A program made the position numbers and the translations under genes. From Streptomyces sp. NBC_01314 (GTDB lineage: Bacteria; Actinomycetota; Actinomycetes; Streptomycetales; Streptomycetaceae), in NCBI RefSeq assembly GCF_041435215.1, contig NZ_CP108394.1, positions 11,160,001-11,224,000 of the forward strand: DNA of 64,000 nt, given 5' to 3'. Below the pieces are notes generated by a model. It was not told the origin of the DNA, ran no database searches, and saw only the letters and a list, made by a program, of their open reading frames with translations. Below, piece after piece: positions 1 through 8,899 of the stretch (its first letter is position 1; each line of letters begins with the position of its first letter).

Positions 1-242
1 CGCAGGGCGGTGCGCATGCGCTGCGCGCCTTCCTCGCCGCCGTTGAACTCCGCGGTGAGGCTGAGCGCGTCCGCCGTGGGCGGCACGCCGCCGGGTGTCG
101 CCGCCGCGATCTGGTATCCGGCTTCCCTGAAGACCTGGTAGGGGCCGATTGCTTCCTCGGCCCAGAAGCCGGCCGGCTGCCGGGTTGCGTCGGCCAGCGT
201 CCAGTGGTCGGACGCGGTGATCACGAAGAGGATCTTCGCCAT
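1..242 (-). CDS. DJ-1/PfpI family protein (type 1 glutamine amidotransferase-like), C-terminus outside window
   Basis: Only the first 80 residues lie in the window; the rest runs off the left edge. The N-terminus (MAKILFVITASDHWTLADA) followed by GFWAEEAIGPYQVFREAGY and the AAATPGGVPP loop is characteristic of the DJ-1/PfpI superfamily, which includes chaperone/glyoxalase-like Hsp31 proteins. The nucleophile-elbow cysteine would lie beyond the edge, so activity cannot be judged. It is the last gene of a minus-strand set with the NTF2-like gene and the flavodoxin remnant. In many actinomycetes such genes are stress- or electrophile-responsive (inference). Confidence 0.85.
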   Translation of the reverse strand, partial: MAKILFVITASDHWTLADATRQPAGFWAEEAIGPYQVFREAGYQIAAATPGGVPPTADALSLTAEFNGGEEGAQRMRTAL

Positions 243-273
243 GGTCTGCTCCTGATGAAATGGGTGGGGGGCT

Positions 274-666
274 TCAGCCCTTGAGGGCTTCCTGCAGGAC
301 GTGGCTGTCGGCGGCCTGGCGCATGCTGACGGCCCTGCCGTCGCGGACGGTCCACAGGTGGATGAAGCGGACGTCGGCCTTGTTCCCGGTCTTCGTCTGG
401 GCGTGGTAGTGCCCCAACACGAAGACATGGCCTTCGTCGTCGGCGTAGAACTCCTCCGCCACCGCCCCGAAGGACTCGTAGTTCGGCATCGTCCTGCCGA
501 AGAAGTCCTTCGCCGCGCTGTCCCAGCCGTGGTAGACGCCGCTGTTGGGGAAGCCGGGGGTGATGTCCCACACGAGGTCCGGCGCCATGACCTCGGCGGT
601 GACTTCCGGGGCCATTGCGGATTCGTAGAGCCGGCGGATGAGGGCGAGGTTCGGGGAGTCGGACAT
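274..666 (-). CDS. NTF2-like / SnoaL-type nuclear transport factor 2 family protein
   Basis: A 130-residue single-domain protein with the cone-shaped NTF2-like fold pattern: an N-terminal helix (LIRRLYESAMAPEVTAE), a strand with DLVWDITPG, a central helix pair around GWDSAAKDFFGRTMPNY, and C-terminal strands (VFVLGHYHAQTKTG, VRFIHLWTVRDGRAV). Such proteins bind or isomerise small hydrophobic ligands, and the substrate cannot be read from sequence. The ATG is preceded by AAGGAG. It lies between the PfpI-like gene (31 bp downstream) and the flavodoxin remnant (about 70 bp upstream), so a common transcript from the 0.93 kb operator is likely. Confidence 0.85.
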   Translation of the reverse strand: MSDSPNLALIRRLYESAMAPEVTAEVMAPDLVWDITPGFPNSGVYHGWDSAAKDFFGRTMPNYESFGAVAEEFYADDEGHVFVLGHYHAQTKTGNKADVRFIHLWTVRDGRAVSMRQAADSHVLQEALKG

Positions 667-735
667 GGGTGGCTCCTTGCGGAAGGTGGGTGGGGGGTGG
701 ATCGGAATCGGATACGGGGAGGAAAGGCCTGGTGA

Positions 736-867
736 TCAGGCGGCGAGAGCGGCCCGTCCCGCGCGGAAGACCGCGGCCCGGCACGCGACCCGAGCACCCA
801 GGAAGAAGCCCAGCCGGCTGATGTCGCCCTCACTGCCCGTGGTGGAGTCCCGGCCGGAATCGGACAT
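736..867 (-). pseudogene. WrbA-like flavodoxin family protein, internally deleted remnant
   Basis: An ORF of 43 codons with a good GAGGAG ribosome site and ATG. Its body matches only pieces of NAD(P)H-dependent flavodoxin-family proteins: a stretch STTGSEGDISRLGFFLG (FMN-domain C-terminal part) joined directly to the usual C-terminus RAAVFRAGRAALAA. The roughly 120-residue N-terminal FMN-binding half and the loop between the two pieces are missing, so an in-frame deletion has left a mini-ORF. The same family is represented by a second broken copy at 13.7 kb whose upstream region is nearly identical. Confidence 0.7.
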
Positions 868-888
868 GGTGAGGGGCTCCTCGAAATG

Positions 889-957
889 TCTTGGTCGGTG
901 TGCGACCAAGCTTTGCATCGGAAGAGCGCGCTGTGAGGGGTAAGAAAATCTCCCCTC
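889..957 (-). promoter_or_regulatory. Upstream region of flavodoxin remnant: hairpin plus recurring operator (site 2)
   Basis: Two elements lie upstream of the minus-strand ATG at 867. An inverted repeat cttggtcg-N5-cgaccaag spans about 890-910. At about 932-957 is an imperfect palindrome which, read on the minus strand, is AGGGGA-GA-TTTTCTTACCCC followed by TCACAG. The same box occurs at four other places in the first 15.4 kb (2.1, 8.55, 13.65 and 15.31 kb). Confidence 0.55.
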
Positions 958-1109
958 CCTGCCGCGCTCCCGGTATGCGAATTCGGTCCGACGCCGGATC
1001 CTGCGGGGCGGTCCGTCCCGCACCCGCGTGGTAGGACAGTCGCAGTTCGCGTTCGCCGCTTTGTCCGGGACCGGTTTCTGCGCCTACTCGGCTGAGGCGT
1101 TGTGGGCCT

Positions 1110-2021
1110 CTAGAGGACGGCGAAGAACTCCACCATCTTGGGGATCGCCTGGTCCATGTATTCAGGCACGTCGTACAATGCGATATGCGTTGCGCCTTCG
1201 ATGACGAACAATTCCTTCGGCCCCTTGGAAAGCTCGTAGGCCTGGTCGCTGAATACCTTTGTGTCCGCCTTGCTCCCTGCGATGAGGAGCATCGGCTGGG
1301 TAAGCAGTTCCGGGATCTGGTCAAACGCCGAGAAGGCGAACATCTTGTCCATGCTGGTCAGCAGGAAACGGCCCTTCGAATTTGGATGCTGACCTCGCGG
1401 CGTCCTGTAGTAGTCGTACCCCTCGCGCAGGAGGTCCGGGGTGCTTTCGTTGATCTCTTCCAGCGTTTCCGGGATGAACGGGGCGTAGACGGGCTCCGCA
1501 CCTCGCGCTTCCGCGGTGCGCTGGTTGGAGACCATTTCCAGCGTTCCGATCTGCTCGGCCACCGGGGACATGTGCCCCAGAAAGCCCCTGGAACCCTCGC
1601 CCATCGGAGCTGCGCTGACCGTGGCCACTGCCTTGAAGCGACGTTCGGTCTGGGCCACGCTGATCGCGTAGCCGCCGCCGGCGCAAATGCCGAAGACCCC
1701 CATGCGCTCGGAGTCGACGAACGGAAGCGTGGTGAGGAAGTCGGCTGCACAGCGAGCGTCTTCCACCCGGGTCGTCGGGTCCTCCAGGAGGCGGGGTTCG
1801 CCACCGCTCGCTCCCTGATATGAGGAGTCGTAGACAACGGTGACGAATCCCTGCTCGGCGAGCTTCTTGGCGTAGTGGCCGATGGTCTGTTCCTTTACGC
1901 CTCCGGCCGGATGGATTCCGACGAGTGCCGGATACGTCTTGTCTTCGCTGAAGTTTTCTGGCAGATGGAGATGTCCTGAAATCTCTACTGCCTTGTTCCT
2001 GAACGAAACGGTTTCAACCAT
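1110..2021 (-). CDS. Alpha/beta hydrolase, dienelactone-hydrolase-like with Cys nucleophile elbow
   Basis: A 303-residue alpha/beta hydrolase. N-terminal strands (VETVSFRNKAVEISGHLHLP) lead to ALVGIHPAGG (oxyanion-hole loop). The nucleophile elbow is GICAGGG near residue 113, so the predicted nucleophile is cysteine, as in dienelactone hydrolases, rather than serine. The acid (SKADTKVF region) and the histidine (EGATHIALYD) are present near the C-terminus. The ATG at 2021 is chosen because AGAGGAAA precedes it and homology starts there; the open frame extends much further upstream without family similarity. Substrate unknown. An operator-like palindrome (site 1) lies about 90 bp upstream. Confidence 0.88.
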   Translation of the reverse strand: MVETVSFRNKAVEISGHLHLPENFSEDKTYPALVGIHPAGGVKEQTIGHYAKKLAEQGFVTVVYDSSYQGASGGEPRLLEDPTTRVEDARCAADFLTTLPFVDSERMGVFGICAGGGYAISVAQTERRFKAVATVSAAPMGEGSRGFLGHMSPVAEQIGTLEMVSNQRTAEARGAEPVYAPFIPETLEEINESTPDLLREGYDYYRTPRGQHPNSKGRFLLTSMDKMFAFSAFDQIPELLTQPMLLIAGSKADTKVFSDQAYELSKGPKELFVIEGATHIALYDVPEYMDQAIPKMVEFFAVL

Positions 2022-2104
2022 GGCGCGTTTCCTCTTTCGGCCTCGGTCCGCCGTCGGGCGGCCCTCAGGCCATGGTCTGTCGAAGCTCAGGGCATGTCTA
2101 CTCG

Positions 2105-2137
2105 TGGTGGGGGGAGGAATCTTTCCCCTGGGTAAAA
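2105..2137 (-). promoter_or_regulatory. Recurring palindromic operator, site 1
   Basis: On the minus strand the box reads CAGGGGAAAGATTCCTCC followed by CCCCACCAC, about 90 bp before the alpha/beta hydrolase start. It aligns with the boxes at 0.93, 8.55, 13.65 and 15.31 kb (shared pattern AGGGGA-n3-TTyCT-n2-CCCC-yCAC). Confidence 0.5.
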
Positions 2138-2464
2138 CTCGCTGGGTAAGTAATTGTCTCCCTGAGGGGGAGGATCGGACCGCCCACCGCGAAATGCGTG
2201 CAATTTGCAAATACTTTCCACTCGAGCCGACCAGGTACCCGCGGCACGTCAGCGCTCTACCGTGCCGAGGGCTCCCATCACAGGCCATCCGACGCGGTGA
2301 TCCGGCGGTGGTGAGCGGTGTCAGCCACCCCGGTTCGCTCTCGGCCTTGGCCAGGGGATCAGGACGACGATTTCGCCTCGGGTGTGCCGCCAAGGCTTTG
2401 GCGTAGTCGCGTGCTGTCCGGTTCACGCAGATTTGGCGCGCCTCGCGGTGCTCCGAGCGCGGGG

Positions 2465-3798
2465 CAGGGCTGATTCAAAGTCTTGGGGGTCATGGAAACG
2501 TGCAGGTCGCGGAGGTGCGACGATCCGGCGGAAGTCCGTCACGAACACAACGAAGCTCCGGTTGACGGGGTGACCTTCCCAAGTCGCCCTGCCCGTCCGG
2601 AGCTTCGATGTGCCGCCAGTCTGCCACTGTCTGCCTGACCAAGTCGCCCACCGCCGCCCAGCGAGGCGTGAAGGGTGTCGCCGAACGACTGGCCGTTCTT
2701 CGCGATCCGCGAGATCGGCGGGGACGGCGACATTCGCTGGCATCGGTCCTGCTCACCGCCTGCTGCGCGGTGCTGGCCGGGGCTCGCTCCTATCTGGCCG
2801 TGGGCCAGTGGGCCCGCCACGCGCCCCTGGACGCACTGGCCCGCCTCGGCGTGCGCGCCACCGGCCCACTGGGCGTGCGCCGCGCACCGTCCAGCTCAAC
2901 CATCCGCCGTCTGCTGACTCTCGTATGTCCCGGCGGGCTTGCCGACCTACTCGGATGCGACCCCACGGGCAGCCGGCACCTGGCCATGGACGGCAAGACC
3001 GCCCGCGGCTCGCGCACGGACACCGGCCCGGCCGCCCACCTGCTCTCCGCCGTCCTGGAAGGCGGACGCACCGTCAGCCAGCTGCGGGTGCCGGACAAGA
3101 CCACCGAGGTCACCGGCTTCACGAAGCTGCTGTCCCCGTTCGACCTGACCGGTGTCGTGGTGACCGCCGACGCCCTGCACACCCACCGTGACCACGCCAG
3201 GTGGCTGGTCGAAGCGAAGAGGGCGCACTACCTGCTCGTGGTCAAGCGGAACCAGCCGACGCTGCACAACGCGTTGCGTTCGCTGCCGTGGAAGGAGGTG
3301 ACCGCCCGCCGCTACGACCGCGAGGCGGGGCACGGGCGACGTGAGACCCGCTCGGTGCGCACCCTCACCGTCACCAGTCTCGGGCTGGACTTCCCGCACG
3401 TGGCGCAGGCCGCGAAGATCCACCGGCATCGCACCGACCTCAAAACCGGCAAGATCACCCGTGAGACCGTCTACGCCATCACCGACCTGACGGCGCGTGC
3501 GGCATCTCCCCAGGCCATCGGCCAACTCGCCCGCGCGCAATGGGGCATCGAGGCCGTGCACCACGTAAGAGACACCACGTTCGGCGAGGACGCCTCGAAG
3601 ATCCGCACCGGCCACGGACCGGAGAACATGGCCACCCTGCGCAGCTTCGCGATCAGCACCCTACGCACCGCTGGGCACCACAGCATCGCCGCCGGCCTGC
3701 GCGAGCTCTCCTACACGCCCTTCACCCGCCCACTGGACCTGATCGGACTGCCTTGACCAGCAACACCACATGATCACCAGGACTTTGAATCAGCCCTG
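2465..3798 (+). mobile_element. ISAs1-family insertion sequence (complete, perfect 18-bp terminal repeats)
   Basis: The left end cagggctgattcaaagtc (2465-2482) is perfectly repeated in inverse orientation as gactttgaatcagccctg at 3781-3798, and similarity continues inward to about 30 bp. The 1334-bp element holds a single full transposase gene. The 8-10 bp flanks on the two sides do not match, so no target duplication is visible. Confidence 0.92.
2608..3756 (+). CDS. ISAs1 family DDE transposase
   Basis: A 382-residue transposase inside perfect 18-bp terminal repeats. It has the ISAs1 N-terminal domain (RDPRDRRGRRHSLASVL) and the DDE core: HLAMDGKTARGSRT (first Asp), VVTADALHTHRDHARWL (second Asp, with the LLVVKRNQP strand after it) and WGIEAVHHVRDTTFGEDASK (Glu). 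Length is normal for the family and there is no internal stop, so it is probably active. GGAG precedes the ATG by five bases. Confidence 0.93.
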   Translation: MCRQSATVCLTKSPTAAQRGVKGVAERLAVLRDPRDRRGRRHSLASVLLTACCAVLAGARSYLAVGQWARHAPLDALARLGVRATGPLGVRRAPSSSTIRRLLTLVCPGGLADLLGCDPTGSRHLAMDGKTARGSRTDTGPAAHLLSAVLEGGRTVSQLRVPDKTTEVTGFTKLLSPFDLTGVVVTADALHTHRDHARWLVEAKRAHYLLVVKRNQPTLHNALRSLPWKEVTARRYDREAGHGRRETRSVRTLTVTSLGLDFPHVAQAAKIHRHRTDLKTGKITRETVYAITDLTARAASPQAIGQLARAQWGIEAVHHVRDTTFGEDASKIRTGHGPENMATLRSFAISTLRTAGHHSIAAGLRELSYTPFTRPLDLIGLP

Positions 3799-4117
3799 CC
3801 TCGGTAGCCGACCATCACGGAGCACATCACGCGTCTTCTTCGTCACCCGGTAATGGTGGGGGCATCTTCCGCAGATCATCTCCGGATGCGGCATCAATAT
3901 CCACGCCTGATGATTGACGGTCAAGGGATCCGGTGGAAAGGGGGAAGTTAATTCCCGGTGACGCGAGAACGGCAGAAAAAGGGCATGCCAAATGGCAGCG
4001 AACTCAAAAGATGAGAGCGCCGATATAAAGCCATGGCCGGCGCGGTGGCGCCTGCGTGTGCTGGCGAGTCTTTAGAGGCTGGAATTGTTCATCAATCCAG
4101 CCCGCGGCGCCGAACAA
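3799..4117. other. Intergenic stretch without a recognisable gene
   Basis: About 320 bases between the ISAs1 right end and the truncated STAND gene. Both strands show only short, unrelated open frames. It is probably the remains of the sequence that once carried the C-terminal part of the STAND protein; no clear hairpin or operator was seen. Confidence 0.5.
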
Positions 4118-5827
4118 TCAACCTCGGTCCGGACCGCGTCCGCCCGTGAAGCGGCATCGTCGGCCACAGCGGCGGTCCGGCCGTCTCGATGGGCAGCCGC
4201 TCGCCCGTCCGGGACCCTGCAGGGAGGCCAGCGCGGCGGTCAGCACGACAGCCAGGACAGCGGCCAGCGAGGCCCACAGGCACCGTGCTCTGCGGGCGGT
4301 TCTGGCGGCTTCCCACCGTTCCGTCTCGCACGCCTGCCGGGAGGCGCTGAGGAACGCCCTCTCCTGTGCCGTGAGGGCACCGCGCATCTTTGGAGCGGTG
4401 AAGAACTCCTCCGCCCTGGCCAGTCGGATGCCCCGGTACAGGGCGCCAGGGTCGCGGCCGAACTCCTGCCAGATACGGACGGCTTCGATGAGGCGGCACT
4501 GTTCGTGCAGCCGCTCACGGTCCTCCTCGATCCAGCCGCGCAGCCGGGCCCAGCGGGTGAGCAGAGCCTCGTGGGCGAGTTCCACCGTGTCCTCGCCCAC
4601 GGTGAGCAGCCTGGCGTGGGCCAGCCTTTCCACGACCCGGACCGCCTCCTCGGGCTCCGGAAGGGAGCGGAGCTCGGCCAGGGGAATCGGGCGTCGAGTG
4701 TCGGGGGAGCAGTCGCCGGGGACGACCATCCGCAACAACAGCTGCCGGACGGTGTGTGCCTGGGCGGGGGACAGGCGGCCGTAGACCTCTTCGCCGGTGG
4801 CGACGATCGGGCCGAGGACGCCGCCAACGGCTTCGTAGGCGGCCAGCGTCAGCATCCGGCCCCGGCGTTTTCGCCAGGTCTCCAGCAGGGCGCGGGAGAG
4901 GATCGGCAGTCCGCCCGGCTGGTTCGCGACGTCCTGGACCAGCCTGTTGGTCAACTCCCGTTCCACCAGCAGCCCCGCGGCGGCAGCCGGCCCGGTGACC
5001 GCCTCCCGCAGTTCCGCAGGGCTCATCGGGCCGATCCGCAGACTGGAATCCCGCAGTGCCTGCGCGAGACCAGGGTGCTCGGCGCAGCGACCGCGATAGT
5101 CAGCCCGTACGGCGAGCACCACCCGTACCCGGCTGTCCGGCTCTCGGGCGGCCAGCAGCAGGTCGATGAAGCGGTTTCGCTCGGCCCGGTTCCGGCAGAG
5201 CGTGAAGACCTCCTCGAACTGGTCGACCACCATCCAGATTTCAGGCTCGTCGGGGCACGGGTTCAACAGACGGTCGTAGGCGGCCGCGGGACCCTCCCCC
5301 GGCGTGAGCAGCCGGACCAGGGCGGAAGGCCGAAGCCGTCCCGCCGTCTCCTGCAACGCCGGGACCAATCCCGCCCGCAGCAGGGAGGACTTCCCGCTCC
5401 CTGAGGCACCGGACAGAATCGCGAACCGCCGCTCGGTCACCAGCGCCACCAGCTCCGCCACCAGGCGGTCGCGACCGAAGAAGAAAGCGCGGTCCTCCGG
5501 TTCATACGGGGCCGGCCCCCGGTAGGGCGGCGGCACACCGCCGGTGTCGAGCCTCGCTGCCGCCTCCTCGACCGCCTGCTTCCACCGCACCTGCCATTCA
5601 TCCGGGTCCGCGCCGCACGCCTGCACATACGCCCGAAGTACCTGAAGGGACGGCATCCGTTCGCCCGAAGCCGCCTGCGCCAGCGTCGTCACCGAGAAGC
5701 GCACCCGCTGGGCCATGGTCCGATAGGTGGGACTACCGGCCTGCTCGCGCAGCAGCCGCAGTTCGTATGCGAGCCGCTGCACCGGCCCGTCATCCGGTTC
5801 CAGTCGCTTCTCAGGACGGCCCGCCAT
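4118..5827 (-). CDS. HTH-nSTAND1 NTPase, truncated before its C-terminal sensor repeats
   Basis: 569 residues. An XRE-like helix-turn-helix occupies roughly residues 20-85 (TYRTMAQRVRFSVTTLAQAASGE). A nSTAND1-type NTPase follows, with Walker A SGASGSGKSSLLRAGL near 135 and Walker B WMVVDQFEEVF near 200, then helical modules (AHEALLTRWARLRGW). A single membrane helix lies at about 525-545 (LWASLAAVLAVVLTAALASL). Full-length family members continue with about 700 residues of WD40 repeats. Here the frame ends soon after the helix in low-complexity sequence, so the sensor half is lost and the gene is probably non-functional. ATG 5827 has GGGGAGG upstream. An IS21 element begins just in front of this ribosome site. 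Confidence 0.72.
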   Translation of the reverse strand: MAGRPEKRLEPDDGPVQRLAYELRLLREQAGSPTYRTMAQRVRFSVTTLAQAASGERMPSLQVLRAYVQACGADPDEWQVRWKQAVEEAAARLDTGGVPPPYRGPAPYEPEDRAFFFGRDRLVAELVALVTERRFAILSGASGSGKSSLLRAGLVPALQETAGRLRPSALVRLLTPGEGPAAAYDRLLNPCPDEPEIWMVVDQFEEVFTLCRNRAERNRFIDLLLAAREPDSRVRVVLAVRADYRGRCAEHPGLAQALRDSSLRIGPMSPAELREAVTGPAAAAGLLVERELTNRLVQDVANQPGGLPILSRALLETWRKRRGRMLTLAAYEAVGGVLGPIVATGEEVYGRLSPAQAHTVRQLLLRMVVPGDCSPDTRRPIPLAELRSLPEPEEAVRVVERLAHARLLTVGEDTVELAHEALLTRWARLRGWIEEDRERLHEQCRLIEAVRIWQEFGRDPGALYRGIRLARAEEFFTAPKMRGALTAQERAFLSASRQACETERWEAARTARRARCLWASLAAVLAVVLTAALASLQGPGRASGCPSRRPDRRCGRRCRFTGGRGPDRG

Positions 5828-5945
5828 ACTTCCTCCCCTTTTGTCAACGGTCATTGAGATGCCCAGGTGGGTGGCCGTTGAGTGTCCAGGCTGGTGGCCA
5901 TCAGAAACCCAGGTGTGTGACCAGTGGTGTTCCTGGGGGTGAGGG

Positions 5946-6719
5946 TCAGCTCAAGGGGACCACCCCCTTCCCTGCGAGGGCCTCGGCGAGGCGGTGCGAG
6001 TCGCCGGTGGTGGTCACGAGGTGAGCGTGGTGCATCAGGCGGTCGGTGCTCGCGCCCGCGAGAGTCTTCGGCATGATCGTGTCGAAGCCTGAGGGGTGGA
6101 TGTTGCTGGTCACAGCGATGGACCGGCGTTCGTAGGCGGCGTCGATGATCCGGTAGAACGCCTCGGCGGCGTCTTCCCCGACAGGCAGCAAGCCGATGTC
6201 GTCGATGACGATGAGGTCCGCGCGGCAGATCCGGGCGACGGTCCGAGCGGTGGACCCGTCGACCTTCGACTTCCCGATCGCGGCGCTGAGCGTCTCCAGG
6301 GTGAACCAGGACACCCGCAGGTCGTTCTCGATCGCGGCCTGGGCCAGGCCCTCGGTGAAGTGGCTCTTGCCCGTCCCCGACGGGCCGGCGATCACCAGAT
6401 TCTCGGCGCGGCCGATCCACTCCAGCGTGATCAGGGAGTTCTGGGTGGGTTCGGGGATCGTGGAGTCCTCGGCCCGCCAGGAGCCCAGGGTCTTGCCGGT
6501 GGGGAAGTTCGCCGAGTGGCGGCGAAGACGCCGGGTGGCCGCGTCGCGGCCGGTGACCTCCTCGGCTATCAGCAGCCGCAGCACCTCGGCGGGGTCCCAG
6601 CGTTGTGCGCGGGCGGTGGCCAGCACATCGGGGGCGGCTTTGCGCATATAGGGCAGGCGCATGCGGCGCATGAGCTTGTCGAGTTCCTCGGGGAGGGCGG
6701 GCGGGCTGGGAAAACTCAC
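5946..6719 (-). CDS. istB: IS21 helper ATPase IstB
   Basis: A 257-residue AAA+ ATPase that assists IS21 transposition. An N-terminal helical domain (KLMRRMRLPYMRKAAPDV) is followed by Walker A IAGPSGTGKSHFTEGL, Walker B LIVIDDIGLLP, and the family motif ERRSIAVTSNIHPSGF. It starts with GTG at 6719, 60 bp after the istA stop. Length is usual for the family, with no frameshift. Confidence 0.95.
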   Translation of the reverse strand: MSFPSPPALPEELDKLMRRMRLPYMRKAAPDVLATARAQRWDPAEVLRLLIAEEVTGRDAATRRLRRHSANFPTGKTLGSWRAEDSTIPEPTQNSLITLEWIGRAENLVIAGPSGTGKSHFTEGLAQAAIENDLRVSWFTLETLSAAIGKSKVDGSTARTVARICRADLIVIDDIGLLPVGEDAAEAFYRIIDAAYERRSIAVTSNIHPSGFDTIMPKTLAGASTDRLMHHAHLVTTTGDSHRLAEALAGKGVVPLS

Positions 6720-6779
6720 GAAGGTGCCGTTCTCTTGAATGACGAGCAGTCAGTTTGGGGTGGTGGACGACGTGTTGGC

Positions 6780-8279
6780 TCAGCGGCCCAGGGCCTGCCA
6801 GCCGATGGTTCCGTTCTGGACGGAGTGGGACTCGTCCGCGCGGACGACCTCGCCGGCGGGCTTGCTGTCGGCGATGTGTCCCAGGATCGAGAGCAGGTCG
6901 TCGTCGGCGAAGCGCCCGGCCGTGGCCGCAAGGCCGAGGGCCTGGTCGACTTTGTCGTTGCCCAGGACGGTGGCCAGCTCGACCGCGCGGGCCATCTTGG
7001 CGCGGATGCGGACCGCGCCGGCGGGTCCGGCCTCCTTGAGCCAGCGCCCGGCCCCGGGGCCGATGCCAACGAACGCGATCTCCGCCTCCGAGCGGGGCCG
7101 CAGCCTCGGCTGGTGGATGCTGCGGCCGTCGGGATGGTCGGGGTAGTGCTCGTCGATGATCTGCGGAACACCCGGGGTGGAAAGCTGGTGGCGCCAAATC
7201 TCCGACAGGTCCCCGGAGTTGGTGCGGGCAGTGATGGACAGTTCCTCGCCGACCACCCGGCACCACACCTTGGCACCGGTATAGCCCGGCGGGGTCGAGT
7301 AGCGCACCGCGTTGAAGCTGATCGTGCGGTCCGAGCCGACCAGCCTCTCCTCGCCCAGCGCAAGCGCGAGCGGCTCGATGGGCAGGACATGCAGTGTGGT
7401 GCGTTCGACGTCCAGACGGCTCGCGGGTATCTGCCCAGTCGCCCGGTGACGGCGCGAGTTCACGGCATCGCACCAGGTCAGGCAGGCATCGGCGAGCTCG
7501 GCGAAGGTGTCGTAGGCGGACAGCAGGTTCGCGCTGGTGGGCACCAGGTCGGCCTTCGCGATCCGGACCGTGGCCTCCGCACCACCCTTCGACTCGGGGT
7601 CGTAGGGCACGCAACTGACCACCTGGCAGCCGTAATGGCGGCCCGCGGCGACCATCTGTGGATGCCGCACCGGGATCCCGGCGATGTGCTCGACGGTGAC
7701 CGTCTTCGCATTGTCGGTCAGTACATACGTCGGCGCCCCGCCGATCCGCCTGAGCGTGGTGTCCAGGCAGGCCACCAGCGTGCCCAGCGTGCAGTCCCAG
7801 ACCGGGATCACGACCCGGAACCGCGACCAGGACAGCCATGCGCAGAACAACCAGGTCCGACGCCCCGCGATGCGCGGACCCTCGCCCCAGTCGAACTGCA
7901 GCCACCGGCCCGGCTCGGGAATCCACGGCCGGTAGGTGCGGCGCTTGCCCGCCTTCCACGCCACTTTTGCCGCGTTCACCGCCCGTCTCGTCGAGCGCGC
8001 GCTGCCCCGGTAGCCCATCTTCACGAGCTTGTCGTGGACCACATCGGCGCGGATCGTCGCCTTCGACTGCTCGACCCACTCCTCGACCTTCTCCAGGAAC
8101 GCGTCGATCATCTTCGGCCGCGGCTCTCGCTCATAGGGATTGCGCCCGCCGTTGCGGGCCTCGACATACCGCTTGACCGTCTTCGGGTCGTGCCCCGTCA
8201 AGGTCGCCGCCGACCAGACCGTCCCGGTCAGGTCGTACGCCTCAAGGATTTCCATAATCTCCGTGTCAGACTTCGTCAC
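6780..8279 (-). CDS. istA: IS21 family transposase IstA
   Basis: About 499 residues. An N-terminal helix-turn-helix (LTGTVWSAATLTGHDPKTVKRY) precedes an rve-type integrase core with LQFDWGEGPRIAGRR (first Asp), THVLTDN-type block TYVLTDNAKTVTVEH (second Asp) and the acidic residue in the YDPESKGGAEATV segment. GTG at 8279 is preferred because CGGAGAGG lies about eight bases upstream; a longer frame starts at 8312. Complete, so the element is probably mobile. Confidence 0.92.
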   Translation of the reverse strand: MTKSDTEIMEILEAYDLTGTVWSAATLTGHDPKTVKRYVEARNGGRNPYEREPRPKMIDAFLEKVEEWVEQSKATIRADVVHDKLVKMGYRGSARSTRRAVNAAKVAWKAGKRRTYRPWIPEPGRWLQFDWGEGPRIAGRRTWLFCAWLSWSRFRVVIPVWDCTLGTLVACLDTTLRRIGGAPTYVLTDNAKTVTVEHIAGIPVRHPQMVAAGRHYGCQVVSCVPYDPESKGGAEATVRIAKADLVPTSANLLSAYDTFAELADACLTWCDAVNSRRHRATGQIPASRLDVERTTLHVLPIEPLALALGEERLVGSDRTISFNAVRYSTPPGYTGAKVWCRVVGEELSITARTNSGDLSEIWRHQLSTPGVPQIIDEHYPDHPDGRSIHQPRLRPRSEAEIAFVGIGPGAGRWLKEAGPAGAVRIRAKMARAVELATVLGNDKVDQALGLAATAGRFADDDLLSILGHIADSKPAGEVVRADESHSVQNGTIGWQALGR

Positions 8280-8548
8280 AGGACCTCTCCGGCCGGTAGC
8301 TGATGCGCGCAAACACCAGCAAACGGTCGGAGGGGTCTCCTCCAGTTAAGGAAGTGATCAGGAACACCACTGGTCAGACGGCCATCCACCTGGAATTCCG
8401 GTGGCCATCAGCCTGGACTCGGCTGGCCGCACATCTGGACTTTGCCACGGCCGCCGTCACCTTTGACGTGGACCTCCCCGTCGGAGCACCGCCGCAGCAC
8501 GAGCCGCCGCTGGAACGGACGTCACCCTCGCATCGGACGGGAGAGTTG

Positions 8549-8573
8549 TGAGGGGGAAGGAACCTTCCCCTGG
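8549..8573 (-). promoter_or_regulatory. Recurring palindromic operator, site 3 (orphaned by IS21)
   Basis: The minus-strand reading is CAGGGGAAGGTTCCTTCC followed by CCCTCACAAC, a near-perfect palindrome around GGAAGGTTCCTTCC. The sequence after it on the minus strand (TCCCGTCCGATGCGAGG) resembles that downstream of site 2. The gene it once controlled is not present: the IS21 right end begins about 80 bp further on. Confidence 0.5.
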
Positions 8574-8639
8574 CTGCGCCTGCCCCTTGGATGGGAACGG
8601 GCGTGCCGTACAACTGGCGGAGTGGTTCGGGTGACTCGC

Positions 8640-8816
8640 GGTGCGCGACCGGGGTCCACATCGGTCGGCGGCCCTGATTCTGGTGGCTGCCTGGCTGCCT
8701 GCGGCTGCCGAGCTGCCGCCCCTGGTCGCGCCGGCCGGCGTCATTGTGCTCTTCGCGGCCTGGCCACCTTGGAGACGTGGCGCTTCGCAGAGCTTCGCCG
8801 TACGGAGCGCGTCTGA
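8640..8816 (+). pseudogene. Possible frameshifted C-terminus of a membrane protein (LtrA-like?)
   Basis: Joining two reading frames gives a hydrophobic helix (ALILVAAWLPAAAELPPLV, then APAGVIVLFAA) followed by LATLETWRFAELRRTERV and a stop. This resembles the last transmembrane helix and charged tail of low-temperature-requirement A-type membrane proteins. The upstream part is absent. The identification rests on pattern memory only and is weak. Confidence 0.25.
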
Positions 8817-8899
8817 ACGTCGCCTTCGCGACACCACGCAGCCGTCATCCTCGCCGCACACTCACACCGGCGAAAGCCCAGGGCTGATGGTGTGTGTAC

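Larger units (their letters stand above)
5841..8468 (-). mobile_element. IS21-family element (istA-istB) with multiple terminal repeats
   Basis: Both ends carry the related sub-repeats usual for IS21 members. The left has TGTCAACGGTCATTGAGATG, then GTCCAGGCTGGTGGCCATCA, then GACCAGTGGTGTTCCTGG. The right end, read inversely, contains GTCCAGGCTGATGGCCACCG and GACCAGTGGTGTTCCTGA. Limits are approximate to a few bases. The element separates the STAND gene from its original upstream DNA and also removes whatever followed operator site 3 at 8.55 kb. Confidence 0.8.

Noticed and set aside
2456..3806. Target-site duplication of the ISAs1 element
   Set aside because: Flanking bases on the two sides (gcgcgggg and cctcggta) do not match, so no duplication can be claimed.
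6096..8303. Plus-strand open frame of 735 codons
   Set aside because: Antisense shadow of istA and istB.
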